Assembly: GCA_050015495.1 (NCBI GenBank)
Contig: JBEKBH010000010.1
Location: 57,793 to 121,792 of the forward strand
Length of the DNA: 64,000 nt
Direction of reading: 5' to 3'
Source of the DNA: Palsa-1439 sp050015495
GTDB lineage: Bacteria; Verrucomicrobiota; Verrucomicrobiia; Palsa-1439
The notes under the pieces were generated by a model. It made no database searches and was not told where the DNA came from. It worked only from the letters and a program-made list of their open reading frames with translations. A program made the position numbers and the translations under genes. Below are positions 1 through 8,330 of this stretch, in pieces (positions within the stretch are counted from its first letter, which is position 1; each line of letters opens with the position of its first letter).

Positions 1-658
1 CTTTCAATGAGATCGCCATGGCGCCATCCCGCACCACGGCTTCAGCCAGCTGCCCCCGTCGGACCACGGTCCGCGGCCTCACGTGACGATCCAGGATGAC
101 GGCGCCGCACGAAACATTCTCGGAAATCTCCAGCGCCGAAGGATCGACGCCGCCCAGATATGCCTCGCGACACACCAGCACGTCCCGGCGTTCGCGAGCG
201 CAGTCGCTATCCGCAAACAACTCGCCGCGCCGCAAGGCCGAGCGTGCCACCCACACATCGCGCCAGACGTGCGCGGTCAGCGGCATCTGCCAGGATCCCA
301 GTCGCCGGTCGTTGGCCATCAATTCAAACCGAGCAATAAAATCATGTGTCACGCCGACGGTCGGCACCTCGGTCACCCTCAGCGTGACCGTCTCGGGGGG
401 AACCGCCAGCGGCGTCCAGGTGCGCCCCAGGGTCAGGTCCAACTCGCCGAGATCGCGGACATAGTCGCGCTGGAGCGTCGCCGTGAGCATGGTTTTCAGT
501 GCGGCCTCGTCGAGCAGGTGTGCCTGCGGCTGTGCCACGGGAACGTCGTTTGTTGAAGAAGCGGGGGCAGAGGGCTCAGAAGCGGGTGCCAGAACCACGA
601 ACCCTCCGCCGGTGAGGATGGCGAAAACAAGAACCAGCGTGAAATGCGGTAATCTCAT
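1..658 (-). CDS. flgA: FlgA, P-ring assembly chaperone (3' end outside window)
   Basis: I translated this frame by hand because it runs off the left edge with no stop. It begins at the ATG at 658, six bases after the flgG stop, and gives 219 codons. The N-terminus is a signal peptide (hydrophobic run at residues 8-24), so the product is exported to the periplasm. The C-terminal part from about residue 135 matches the FlgA SAF-type region: a 'VARSALRRGELF' segment, then 'RRDVL', then 'RPRTVVRRGQLAE' and the start of the final beta hairpin. FlgA is the periplasmic chaperone for FlgI during P-ring assembly, so flgH and flgI are expected just beyond the left edge. The missing C-terminus is an effect of the window, not a truncation of the gene. 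Confidence 0.9.
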   Translation of the reverse strand, partial: MRLPHFTLVLVFAILTGGGFVVLAPASEPSAPASSTNDVPVAQPQAHLLDEAALKTMLTATLQRDYVRDLGELDLTLGRTWTPLAVPPETVTLRVTEVPTVGVTHDFIARFELMANDRRLGSWQMPLTAHVWRDVWVARSALRRGELFADSDCARERRDVLVCREAYLGGVDPSALEISENVSCGAVILDRHVRPRTVVRRGQLAEAVVRDGAMAISLK

Positions 659-664
659 ATATCG

Positions 665-1444
665 TTATTTGCGCAAGTTGTTGCTCATCTGCATCATTTC
701 GTCCGCCGCTTGCACGGCCTTGGCGTTTACTTCATAGGCTCGCTGCGCCTCGATCAAATTGACCATTTCCTGGACGACCTGCACGTTCGACAATTCGATA
801 TAGCCCTGCGCCAGCGCGCCGAAGCCGCTTTCGCCGGGCGTGCCGACTTCGGGAGGACCCGAGCCTGCGGTTTGCTGGTACAAGTTGCCGCCTATCGAGC
901 TGAGGCCTCCCTCGTTCTCAAACCGGGTCAGCTGCACCTGAAACGTCGTGTTGCCGCTGGCGGTCGTATAGGAGACCTGACCATTGGAAGAAATCGAGAT
1001 GTTGGTCGTGCCTTGTGGCACGGCCTGAAACCCTTGCAGGGGCAAGCCGTTGCTGGTGACAATTCGGCCGTTCGAGTCCGTCTTGAATCCGCCATCGCGC
1101 GTGTACGCCAGTGTGCCGTCGGGCAACTGGACCTCAAAGAAGCCGTCCCCCTGGACCGCCACATCAAGCTGGGAGCCGGTGCTGCTCAGTTCGCCGGTCG
1201 TGAAGACCTTCTCGGTGGAGACAACCTGCGAGCCATGGCCGATTTGGATGCCGCTGGGCAACTCGTTTCCCGACCCTTGGTCCGTGCCCGCCTGGCGCTG
1301 CGTGTCGTACAGCAAATCCTGAAATTCGATTTTGGTCGCCTTATAGCCCGTGGTGTTGACGTTGGCCAGGTCGTTGGAGATGACGTCCAGATTGGTTTGC
1401 TGGGCGTTCATTCCCGAGGCGGCGGAATAGAGGGCTCGAAGCAT
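665..1444 (-). CDS. flgG: FlgG, distal rod protein
   Basis: The protein has 259 residues, the usual FlgG length. The N-terminus 'MLRALYSAASGMNAQQ' with 'VISNDLANVNTTGYK' is the flagellar rod/hook signature. The centre has the 'LDVAVQGDGFFEVQLPDG' and 'YTRDGGF' blocks, and the C-terminal helix 'VNLIEAQRAYEVNAKAV' is typical of FlgG. It forms the distal rod inside the periplasmic rings. It lies 15 bases after flgF and 6 bases before flgA, an order seen in many Gram-negative flgF-flgG-flgA-flgH-flgI blocks. Nothing in the sequence is unusual. Confidence 0.97.
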   Translation of the reverse strand: MLRALYSAASGMNAQQTNLDVISNDLANVNTTGYKATKIEFQDLLYDTQRQAGTDQGSGNELPSGIQIGHGSQVVSTEKVFTTGELSSTGSQLDVAVQGDGFFEVQLPDGTLAYTRDGGFKTDSNGRIVTSNGLPLQGFQAVPQGTTNISISSNGQVSYTTASGNTTFQVQLTRFENEGGLSSIGGNLYQQTAGSGPPEVGTPGESGFGALAQGYIELSNVQVVQEMVNLIEAQRAYEVNAKAVQAADEMMQMSNNLRK

Positions 1445-1459
1445 GGATGGTCAGCCTTT

Positions 1460-2194
1460 TTATACAGGGTTGGGATTGCCGAGATCGTTGATCGCGTGGT
1501 TCATGCGGTCATCATGCATCTGCAGGACCCGCTGGGAGGCTTCGTATTGGCGCATCGCGGTAATCATGTGGGCCATCTCGGCGACCGGAGAGACGTTGCT
1601 CCCTTCCAGATACCCCTGACGCACGAGCGTGGTGTTGGTGGTGGCTGGCGATGACACCAGACTGGGATTCTTCGCGGCGAAATAACTATTGCCGATCTGC
1701 GTGAGCAGTTGCGGGTTGTTAAACGTCGTGAGTGCGAGCTTCCCCAACAAATTGCTGCCCTGGCTGACGGTACCGTCCGGGGCGATGGAAATCGGGCCTG
1801 GAGTTTTCAAATCGATCTGAATGGGGCCACTGTCGGTTTGCACCGTATAGCCCTGTTTCGTGACGAGTTGACCCAAGGCGTTGAATTGAAATTCGCCGTC
1901 CCGCGTGTAGGCCATTTGACCGCTGGGCAATTGCACTTCAAAAAAGCCGTCGCCTTCGATGGCCACATCCGTCGGTACATTCGTGGGGCGAAGCTGACCC
2001 TGCTCGAAGTTGGTGACGACTTGCGTGGTCGGGAGCAAACCGCCTTGTCCCTGCGCCGCCTGAATTGTGCTAAAGACAACATCCGATTTCTTGAAGCCGG
2101 GCACGGAGCCAGCCGCGAGGTTCTCAGAGATCACGTCCTGCCAATTCGCATTCGCGTTCAGGGCTGCCGCGGCCTGGTAGAGGCTTATATTCAT
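1460..2194 (-). CDS. flgF: FlgF-like proximal rod protein
   Basis: At 244 residues this belongs to the FlgF/FlgG rod family. It shows the N-terminal rod helix ('SLYQAAAALNANANWQDVISENLA'-like, residues 4-27), 'PTDVAIEGDGFFEVQLPSG', 'YTRDGEFQFNALGQL', and a C-terminal helix with 'MITAMRQYEASQRVL'. The N-terminal helix is less canonical than in FlgG: it has 'ENLAAGSVPGFKK' where 'NNLANvnT.GFK' is usual. Position before flgG supports FlgF. A sigma-54-type promoter ends only about a dozen bases upstream of the ATG and no Shine-Dalgarno sequence is visible, so its mRNA may be nearly leaderless if that promoter is used. The preceding 134 bases hold no other gene. Confidence 0.9.
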   Translation of the reverse strand: MNISLYQAAAALNANANWQDVISENLAAGSVPGFKKSDVVFSTIQAAQGQGGLLPTTQVVTNFEQGQLRPTNVPTDVAIEGDGFFEVQLPSGQMAYTRDGEFQFNALGQLVTKQGYTVQTDSGPIQIDLKTPGPISIAPDGTVSQGSNLLGKLALTTFNNPQLLTQIGNSYFAAKNPSLVSSPATTNTTLVRQGYLEGSNVSPVAEMAHMITAMRQYEASQRVLQMHDDRMNHAINDLGNPNPV

Positions 2195-2209
2195 CGCGTG
2201 CTACTGCTT

Positions 2210-2225
2210 TGCAAATCGCATGCCA
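2210..2225 (-). promoter_or_regulatory. Sigma-54 promoter of flgF-flgG-flgA
   Basis: Read on the minus strand the sequence is TGGCATGCGATTTGCA. This matches the -24/-12 consensus TGGCAC-N5-TTGCA at every position but one, with the correct GG-to-GC spacing. The predicted start of transcription falls within about 5 bases of the flgF ATG. The NtrC-type activator with a GAFTGA motif at 25522-26946 would be the expected partner. No activator-binding site was identified. Confidence 0.75.
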
Positions 2226-2328
2226 CGTCTCGAATGGCCTTGATTACCAGCGTGTTCCAGCAACATTCATCGGGATCTCTGGTAAAAGATGCCGCGTGCG
2301 GGCTGAAGTTTTTGCCGCCCGGTAACAA

Positions 2329-2532
2329 TCAGTACTCGCAGGCCAGTTCGACGACTCGTTCACACGAGCAACGAACGATGATGTGCGTGATACGGTCGCC
2401 ATCGCGCTTGAGCGTAATGGTCGGTTGCGAGTCAGCGTGAGACGGCTGAGGGCCCGCCGCTGATGGCGATGGTGGCGCGCCGGTGGAAGCTGATTTGTTG
2501 GGGATCACGAATGGAGTAAAGGGTTTGGTCAT
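2329..2532 (-). CDS. Small Cys-containing protein between motB and flgF
   Basis: This 67-residue ORF starts 14 bases after the motB stop on the same strand. I do not recognise a named family. The first 35 residues are Pro/Ser-rich and look unstructured. The C-terminus is compact: 'ITLKRDGDRITHIIVRCSC' followed by 'ERVVELACEY', a beta-rich segment with a C-x-C and a third Cys ten residues later, which could bind a metal or form a disulfide. There is no signal peptide or membrane segment. Position and codon use suggest a real gene of the flagellar operon. It could be a small regulator or a stator/rod accessory, but there is no direct evidence for either. Confidence 0.55.
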   Translation of the reverse strand: MTKPFTPFVIPNKSASTGAPPSPSAAGPQPSHADSQPTITLKRDGDRITHIIVRCSCERVVELACEY

Positions 2533-2546
2533 CGGGGTAACAGGGT

Positions 2547-3278
2547 TTAAAGTTGGTCGTTGGGGCGCACCACCAGCGCCATGGTCACGCGACTATTGAT
2601 CGCGTCGGATGGATCGGTGTCGCGCAGGGGTTGAGTATCGGCGTACCCGGCCACCTTGGAGATCTGATCGTTCGGGACACCATTCTTCACGAGGACCCGA
2701 CGCGCCGTGTTGGCACGGCCAGCACTCAAGTCCCACTTGTCCAGCGCGGGATCCCGGTCCGCTTCCCCTTGCGGGCTGTGGCCTTCGATTTCGACCAGAA
2801 ATTGCTTGTAGCGGGCGATCTCCCACGCCAACGTCGAGAACACCCACTGGCCATACTCGGTGAAGGAGTCGCTGCCCGCCTGGAAGATCGGCTTCTGGAT
2901 GCGGTTGAGCACGCTGATGTTCAGGCCTTTCTCGGTAAACTCGAGTTGCACCGACTGGTTCCGTTGGTATTCCGGGTTTGTCCCGAGGGCCTTGAGTAAA
3001 TCGTCATTCAGGTGCCGCAGCATATCCATTTCCAGCGGTGACGGGGCTTCGTACTGGCCGTCCAGCGTCTTGCCTCGCAGCGTGTCGAGGGTATTGGGGA
3101 TGACACCCGAGGACTGGCGTGGGCCTCGCATGAACGGATGTTTGAACGTCAGCTCGATGGCTTCTTTTACCTTCTTGTCTTGCGATGTAATCCACAAAAC
3201 CAGAAACAAAGCCATCATCGCGGTCACGAAATCCGCGTACGCGACCTTCCAGGCGCCGCCGCCGTGTTTGCCGGCCAT
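2547..3278 (-). CDS. motB: MotB, stator subunit with OmpA-like domain
   Basis: The protein has 243 residues. The N-terminal 'WKVAYADFVTAMMALFLVLW' contains the single membrane helix and the ion-carrying Asp (D in 'YADF'), the residue equivalent to E. coli MotB D32. The C-terminal half from about residue 115 is the OmpA/MotB peptidoglycan-binding domain ('LVEIEGHSP', 'LSAGRANTARRVLVKNGV', 'VAGYADTQPL'). Together with MotA it forms the stator that couples ion flow to rotation and anchors to peptidoglycan. The gene starts 6 bases after motA. Sequence alone does not tell me proton from sodium coupling. Confidence 0.96.
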   Translation of the reverse strand: MAGKHGGGAWKVAYADFVTAMMALFLVLWITSQDKKVKEAIELTFKHPFMRGPRQSSGVIPNTLDTLRGKTLDGQYEAPSPLEMDMLRHLNDDLLKALGTNPEYQRNQSVQLEFTEKGLNISVLNRIQKPIFQAGSDSFTEYGQWVFSTLAWEIARYKQFLVEIEGHSPQGEADRDPALDKWDLSAGRANTARRVLVKNGVPNDQISKVAGYADTQPLRDTDPSDAINSRVTMALVVRPNDQL

Positions 3279-3284
3279 CGTGCC

Positions 3285-4154
3285 CTACCCTTTCGCCTGC
3301 GTGTTGAGTGACTTGAGCATGGTCTCCATTTCCTCGGAAGTCGGGCGTACGTCACTGCCCAAACCACGGCGGGCAACCTCGACGGCGACGATGGGCGCCA
3401 TCCCGTTGGCAAACGCCACCACCGCGGAGGCGATGCACCGAAAGTAAGACAATTCCGCACTCCCGATAAACTCCATGTTCGACGCGAGTGGATGCGCGAA
3501 TCCGTAGGAAAGCAACACCCCGAGGAAAGTCCCAACCAGCGCCGCCGCGACCTTGTGCCCGATCTCCGCCGGCGGGCCGGCAATGGCCCCCATTGTGACG
3601 ATGATGCCCAATACCGCCGCGACAATTCCGAAGCCGGGCAGCGCGTCGGCGGTCTTCGTCAGCACCCCGATTGGGGCGTTGTGCTCCTCTTCCTTCGCCG
3701 TCAGCTCGGTGTCGAGGAGCAGCTTCAATTGCTCCGGTTTCACGCGCCCATCCACGATGGGGCGCAACGCGTTGACCAGGAACTCGATGGTGTGCTCGTT
3801 ATTGGTGATCGACGGGTATTTCGACAGGATGCTGCTCTGCTTTGGATTGTTGACGTGCTCTTCCAGCGCGATCATGCCTTCGCGACGGCCCAGCATGAAC
3901 ATCTCGTAGAGGGCTTTCATCAGATCCTCGTACGATTGGCGGTTGTGCGGCGCACCCTTTAGCGTCTGCAACAGGCCTTTGACAATATCGATGAGAACTT
4001 TTTTCGGCGACATCACGATCAACGCCCCCAGCGCCGCACCCCCGATGGTGATGAACTCGGCAATGTGCACCAACGCGCCCACGTTGCCGCCAGCCAGTGT
4101 GAACCCCCCCAGCACGGCCCCCAACACAACAACCACCCCAATGATCACAATCAT
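3285..4154 (-). CDS. motA: MotA, stator proton/sodium channel subunit
   Basis: I chose the ATG at 4154, giving 289 residues, because it overlaps the fliA stop by exactly four bases (ATGA) and the family begins directly with the first membrane helix ('MIVIIGVVVVLGAVLGGFTLAGG'-like). An upstream ATG at 4187 would add 11 residues inside fliA. The four membrane helices, the cytoplasmic loop with 'RREGMIALEEHVNNP', and the 'VKTADALPGFGIVAAVLGIIVTMG'-type helix 3 region are present. It partners MotB encoded immediately downstream. Translational coupling with the flagellar sigma factor gene is notable because motAB are often late genes with their own sigma-28 promoter. Confidence 0.95.
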   Translation of the reverse strand: MIVIIGVVVVLGAVLGGFTLAGGNVGALVHIAEFITIGGAALGALIVMSPKKVLIDIVKGLLQTLKGAPHNRQSYEDLMKALYEMFMLGRREGMIALEEHVNNPKQSSILSKYPSITNNEHTIEFLVNALRPIVDGRVKPEQLKLLLDTELTAKEEEHNAPIGVLTKTADALPGFGIVAAVLGIIVTMGAIAGPPAEIGHKVAAALVGTFLGVLLSYGFAHPLASNMEFIGSAELSYFRCIASAVVAFANGMAPIVAVEVARRGLGSDVRPTSEEMETMLKSLNTQAKG

Positions 4155-4954
4155 GTCGCCATCCCTGCTTCCCGATTGTGCAGCCACGCCTTGATGGTCA
4201 GAATCGCCTGCGTATGGATCTGGCAGATGCGTGATTCCGTAAGGCCAAATGCCTCGGCGATCTCCCGCAGCCGCAAATCTTCAAAGTAATACAGGGCCAG
4301 CACCTTGCGTTGCACTTCCGGTAGTTGTTGAATTCTCTGGGCGATCAGCCCTGCCAGTTCCCGCCTCGACGCAGTTTCGACAGGCGTTTCCTGGCTGTCG
4401 TCGGCGAACCTTTCATATTGCTCGGTGCCGTTAACTTCCTCGGATCTGATCACCGAATCCAGGCATACGAATGTCACCGGCCTGATCTCGTCGAGCAGGT
4501 CCTCATAATCTGCCAGGGAAAGATCCATCGCCCGCGCGATCTCCTCCTCCGTCGGCGGTTCGCCCTTTCGTTGTTCCAATTCGGCTATGATTGCTTGCAC
4601 GTGACGGGCCTTGCTGCGCATGGTGCGGCTGACACAATCCATTCGCCGCAGCTCATCAATGATGGCGCCGTGGATCCGGATGCGCGCATAGGTTTCAAAA
4701 CTGGCACCGTTGTTTTCGTCGAAATTCCTCAAGGCATTCAGCAACCCAACCACACCCACGCTGTACAGGTCGTCCAGGTCAATGTGTGGCGGCAACGTCA
4801 TCGCTGCGCGCCCCACCACGCTTCTGACCAACGGCAGGTGATCACGAACCAATTTGTCCTCGGCCGCGCTGCCGTGCACCGCATGATAGCGTTGCCGCAC
4901 CTTGCCGGAACGCGAGCGCGGAGCCTCAAGACAGTGACCAGCCGAATTAGTCAC
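4151..4954 (-). CDS. fliA: FliA, sigma-28 factor for late flagellar genes
   Basis: The protein has 267 residues. It contains sigma region 2 ('LVRDHLPLVRSVV', 'DLDDLYSVGVVGLLNALRNFD', 'FETYARIRIHGAIIDELRRMD'), region 3 ('PTEEEIARAMDLSLADYEDLL') and region 4 ('QLPEVQRKVLALYYFEDLRLREIAEAFGLTES'), the FliA/WhiG arrangement. The start is a GTG at 4954 placed six bases after a strong AGGAGG (4961-4966 on the plus strand). The first 8 bases overlap the preceding small ORF. FliA should direct transcription of fliC and fliD, for which matching promoters are visible at 35178-35205 and 34146-34172. A FlgM-like antagonist is encoded at 31308-31589. Confidence 0.95.
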   Translation of the reverse strand: MTNSAGHCLEAPRSRSGKVRQRYHAVHGSAAEDKLVRDHLPLVRSVVGRAAMTLPPHIDLDDLYSVGVVGLLNALRNFDENNGASFETYARIRIHGAIIDELRRMDCVSRTMRSKARHVQAIIAELEQRKGEPPTEEEIARAMDLSLADYEDLLDEIRPVTFVCLDSVIRSEEVNGTEQYERFADDSQETPVETASRRELAGLIAQRIQQLPEVQRKVLALYYFEDLRLREIAEAFGLTESRICQIHTQAILTIKAWLHNREAGMAT

Positions 4955-5147
4955 GGGATTCCTCCTGTCTCGATTCCTCCAGAGCCTTGATCCAGACTCG
5001 TCCCCACCACCGCATCAGCATCGCGCCCACGTACAACGCCACACAAGCGTGCGCGAGCGCGTGGGGCAGCGATTGCTCGCGGACCAATCCGATTCCGAAT
5101 CCAATCCCGAACCCCAATAGGCCTCCGGTTAGTAGCAACAATTTCAT
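4947..5147 (-). CDS. Small membrane protein between flhF and fliA
   Basis: This 66-residue ORF has two hydrophobic segments: residues 3-23, Gly-rich ('GGLLGFGIGFGIGLV'), and about 30-46 ('AHACVALYVGAMLMRWW'), with a charged tail. It lies between flhF and fliA, where flhG/fleN is found in many polar flagellates, but it has no ATPase features and is not FlhG. Its last 8 bases overlap the fliA GTG start, and its 3' end supplies the fliA ribosome binding site. That implies translational coupling. I do not recognise the family and can only say it is a probable inner-membrane protein of the flagellar operon. Confidence 0.65.
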   Translation of the reverse strand: MKLLLLTGGLLGFGIGFGIGLVREQSLPHALAHACVALYVGAMLMRWWGRVWIKALEESRQEESRD

Positions 5148-5180
5148 TCGCGTTCTTACCTAGCAGGCGACCTGCCACGG

Positions 5181-6212
5181 TCAGATTCGTGGGAAAATAC
5201 GTGATAGGACGCGCTCTGCACTGGCCTCCGTGAATCCACTAGGAATATTCTGCCCGGCTGAAAGGAACCGAACTGGCAAACCTGTCCCTAGCGTCAGATT
5301 CCACAGCTTGCACCAGCGAGGCTCTTCATCGAGATGCGTTACGATCAGGTCGTGGATTGGCAACGTCGCCCACGCGCGGGCTTGCGCCAGGGACGTTGTT
5401 ACGTCGTACGCCGCGTTCAACACCAGATGGATTTGCGCCGCGGCGGGTTCGTCCAATCGCTCCACCAGCACACGGACGCCTTCCACGTCCGCACCCGATG
5501 CGCCGGGCAGATCCACAAAGGCGACGTCCTCGTCAATCGGCGTTCCCGTCCACGACCGCTCCACCGGCACGCCGAGCACATCACCGTGGACAGCCAGCGC
5601 TTCTGCGGTGTTGGCCGTCGCACCATCCAAGCGCCAGACACGTGCGGACCTGCCTTCGAGCAGCACGGATAACGTCAACCACTTGCAGAGCGCCGTTGTC
5701 TTGCCGACGCCCGGGGCCCCGACAAGCACATGCAGCCGCGCGGCCGACGGCCGGCAGGGGATCCACGCGGCGGCGAGTGCCTCGCGCACATCCCGGAGAT
5801 CGTCCGCCAACCACACGGGTCGCGTAGCCAGCACTCGTTCCAACACACGCGCGGTATACAAGGGTGACAAACCCAGCGACTCGAGCAATGCGGCCGGCCC
5901 TTGCTTCTTCGGTGTCCCTACCGCTTCCACGCTGACCGGCGGGGGAATCTCGACGCGTTCACCACGGGACGTTTCAGAGGGGAGTGACGGTTGGGGTGTG
6001 GCCGTGGTGATTTCGTCCATCGTATCCAATACGCGGCCCGTCGGTGCGTTGGTGGGGTCGGTCGCGTGCGCCAGGATTTCGATGCGCGACTTCTGAAACC
6101 AGCGGCGGGGAACCTGGCGTATATTTACGACCACAGCGTCGGCCCCCAGTTTGGCCCGAATCTGTTGTGCCGCATCGGCGGCGGATGAAGCAATAAATTG
6201 TTGCAATTCCAT
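5181..6212 (-). CDS. flhF: FlhF, SRP-type GTPase for flagellar placement
   Basis: The protein has 343 residues. The N-terminus ('FIASSAADAAQQIRAKLGADAVVV') is the FlhF B-domain signature. The NG region follows: G1 'GAPGVGKTTALCKWL' near residue 165, a G3-like 'DLPGASGADVEGV' and a G4-like 'VTHLDEEPRW'. In canonical FlhF these read DTAG and TKLDE, so the G3 and G4 motifs are divergent while the P-loop is intact. FlhF recruits the basal body to its site, usually the pole. It starts 3 bases after flhA. No flhG follows, which is unusual because FlhG normally limits FlhF activity and flagellar number. Confidence 0.9.
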   Translation of the reverse strand: MELQQFIASSAADAAQQIRAKLGADAVVVNIRQVPRRWFQKSRIEILAHATDPTNAPTGRVLDTMDEITTATPQPSLPSETSRGERVEIPPPVSVEAVGTPKKQGPAALLESLGLSPLYTARVLERVLATRPVWLADDLRDVREALAAAWIPCRPSAARLHVLVGAPGVGKTTALCKWLTLSVLLEGRSARVWRLDGATANTAEALAVHGDVLGVPVERSWTGTPIDEDVAFVDLPGASGADVEGVRVLVERLDEPAAAQIHLVLNAAYDVTTSLAQARAWATLPIHDLIVTHLDEEPRWCKLWNLTLGTGLPVRFLSAGQNIPSGFTEASAERVLSRIFPRI

Positions 6213-6215
6213 GGC

Positions 6216-8327
6216 TTACTCGGGGCAGGGAATCATGGCCGCGTTTTGAATTTCGACGCGTGGCGGGACTTCCGCATAGGAGAGCACGGCCAGTTCGCCA
6301 AAGGTACTCTCGAAGAACCGACGGAAGCCCAAGCGAATCTGCGGGGCACACAACAACACGGGGGGATGGCCGGCCGTGATCATTTGCTGCACGAGTTTCG
6401 CCACCCAGTCCATCACGTGCCGTGCGAGCTTCGGTTCCAGGACCAACGCGACCTCGTTCGATGACTGGCGCACACCTTTGGCAATTTCCTGCTCCAGTTT
6501 CGGGTCGAGCGTGATTGCGCGCAGGCTCCCGTTTTCCATCTGGTACGGCCGCGCAATCTGCGGGCCCAAAGCGCGCCGGGCGTGTTCGCTGAGTTCGTCG
6601 GGGTTCTTCGTGACGCTGGTGTAGTCGCTGACCTTTTCGAGGATGCCAGCCAGGTTGCGGATCGACACCCCTTCGGCGAGCAGATTCTGCAGGATGCGCT
6701 GGACCTGGCCGACGTTGAGTTGAGCGGGAATCAATTCGTTGACCACCGTAGGATGCGTCAGCTTGAGATTGTCGAGGAGCACTTGCACGTCCTGCCGGGC
6801 GAGGATCAGGTGCGCGTTGCGCTTGATCGTCTCGGAAAGGTGTGTGACGAGCACCGATGGGGCGTCCACCACCGTGTACCCGGAGACTTCGGCGTTCTTG
6901 CGCTCGGTTTCCGTGATCCAAGTGGCCGGCAGATGGAATACGGGTTCAACAGTTGCCGTGCCCTTCAATGGGCTCTTGCTGCCCGTCGCGTTCATGGCCA
7001 GCCAGAGGCCCGGCCGCAGTTCGCCCCGGGCAATGTCTTCACCTTTGAGAACGAACCGGTACTCGTTGGTACCAACCCGAAGGTTGTCGCGGACCCGAAT
7101 CGGCGGGACAATGAATCCCATTTCCGAAGCAAAATTACGCCGGACACCAGTCACCCGGTCGAGTAGGTCCCCCCCTTTTCGCGTGTCGGCCAACCCGACC
7201 AATCCGTAGCCCAGTTCGATTTGCATTGTGTCCACCGTCAGGAGGCCTTCGAGTTTCTCGCTCGCGCCATTGCCATTTTTTGCTCCCCGTCCCGTCGTCT
7301 TCTCGCCGTTGGTCTGCGCTTCGGGCGCGGCCACCGCCGTCGCCGCATCCGGGGCCGCCGCAATGCCATGTTTGTTCAATCCATGGGCCAGAGCCGCGGT
7401 ACCGGCCGACATGATCAGGAATGGCAACATCGGCAATCCCGGAACGATGGCCATGAACCCCATCATCCCCGACAACACCCAGATCGCGCGGGGATACAGC
7501 AGCAATTGCCGGGAGAGATCCCGTCCGAGGTTTTCGTGCGAGGCGGCCCGCGTGACGAGAATACCCGCTGCCGTCGAAGTGATGAGCGCGGGGACTTGCG
7601 ACACCAAGCCATCACCGATGGACAACAATGTGAACCGCTGCAACGATTCGCCGACCGTCATTCCCTTTTGCAGCACGCCGACGGCGAAGCCACCGAGGAT
7701 GTTGATGACCGTGATGAGGATTGCCGCAATGGCGTCACCGCGCACAAACTTGCTGGCACCGTCCATCGCGCCGTAAAAATCGGACTCCTGCTCAAGCTGG
7801 CGCCGTCGCGCGCGCGCTTCGTCTTCCTTGATCAACCCGGCATTCAGCTCGGCGTCGATTGCCATCTGCTTGCCGGGCAGCGCGTCGAGTGTGAAGCGCG
7901 CGGCCACTTCGGCGATACGCCCCGCGCCCTTGGTGATGACGATGAAATTGATCAGCACCAGTATGAGAAACACCACCAGACCAACCACATAGTTCCCGCG
8001 CACAACGAAATTACCAAACGCCTCAATGATGTGGCCGGCGTATCCATCCAACAGGATCAAACGCGTGGAGGACACATTAAGCGCCAGTCGATACAGCGTG
8101 AGACACAGCAGCAACGAGGGAAAACTGGTGAAGTCCGACGGCTCGCGCAGGTACAGGATTACCAACAGCGTCAGCAGGGAGAGCGAGATGCTGATGGCCA
8201 GCAGCAGGTCCAGCAGCAGGCTCGGGATGGGCAGAATCAGCAAGAGGATCGTGCCGAGCAACCCGATCACTAACCACAGGTCGCTATACCGAAAGAACCG
8301 GCCGAGTTTTGAGCTGCTGGGCGGCAT
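6216..8327 (-). CDS. flhA: FlhA, flagellar export gate protein
   Basis: At 703 residues this is full length. The N-terminal half has about eight membrane helices ending near residue 330, with the conserved FHIPEP-type loop ('GRIAEVAARFTLDALPGKQMAIDAEL') around residue 145. The cytoplasmic half contains 'ELGYGLVGLAD', 'VRDNLRVGTNEYRF', 'GYTVVDAPSVLVTHLSETIK' and 'LIPAQLNVGQVQRILQNLL', typical of the FlhA C-domain ring that docks export chaperone complexes. A linker of about 35 residues around 335-370 is rich in Ala, Gly and Lys. The gene lies between flhB and flhF with 3-base gaps on both sides. Confidence 0.97.
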   Translation of the reverse strand: MPPSSSKLGRFFRYSDLWLVIGLLGTILLLILPIPSLLLDLLLAISISLSLLTLLVILYLREPSDFTSFPSLLLCLTLYRLALNVSSTRLILLDGYAGHIIEAFGNFVVRGNYVVGLVVFLILVLINFIVITKGAGRIAEVAARFTLDALPGKQMAIDAELNAGLIKEDEARARRRQLEQESDFYGAMDGASKFVRGDAIAAILITVINILGGFAVGVLQKGMTVGESLQRFTLLSIGDGLVSQVPALITSTAAGILVTRAASHENLGRDLSRQLLLYPRAIWVLSGMMGFMAIVPGLPMLPFLIMSAGTAALAHGLNKHGIAAAPDAATAVAAPEAQTNGEKTTGRGAKNGNGASEKLEGLLTVDTMQIELGYGLVGLADTRKGGDLLDRVTGVRRNFASEMGFIVPPIRVRDNLRVGTNEYRFVLKGEDIARGELRPGLWLAMNATGSKSPLKGTATVEPVFHLPATWITETERKNAEVSGYTVVDAPSVLVTHLSETIKRNAHLILARQDVQVLLDNLKLTHPTVVNELIPAQLNVGQVQRILQNLLAEGVSIRNLAGILEKVSDYTSVTKNPDELSEHARRALGPQIARPYQMENGSLRAITLDPKLEQEIAKGVRQSSNEVALVLEPKLARHVMDWVAKLVQQMITAGHPPVLLCAPQIRLGFRRFFESTFGELAVLSYAEVPPRVEIQNAAMIPCPE

Positions 8328-8330
8328 CGT

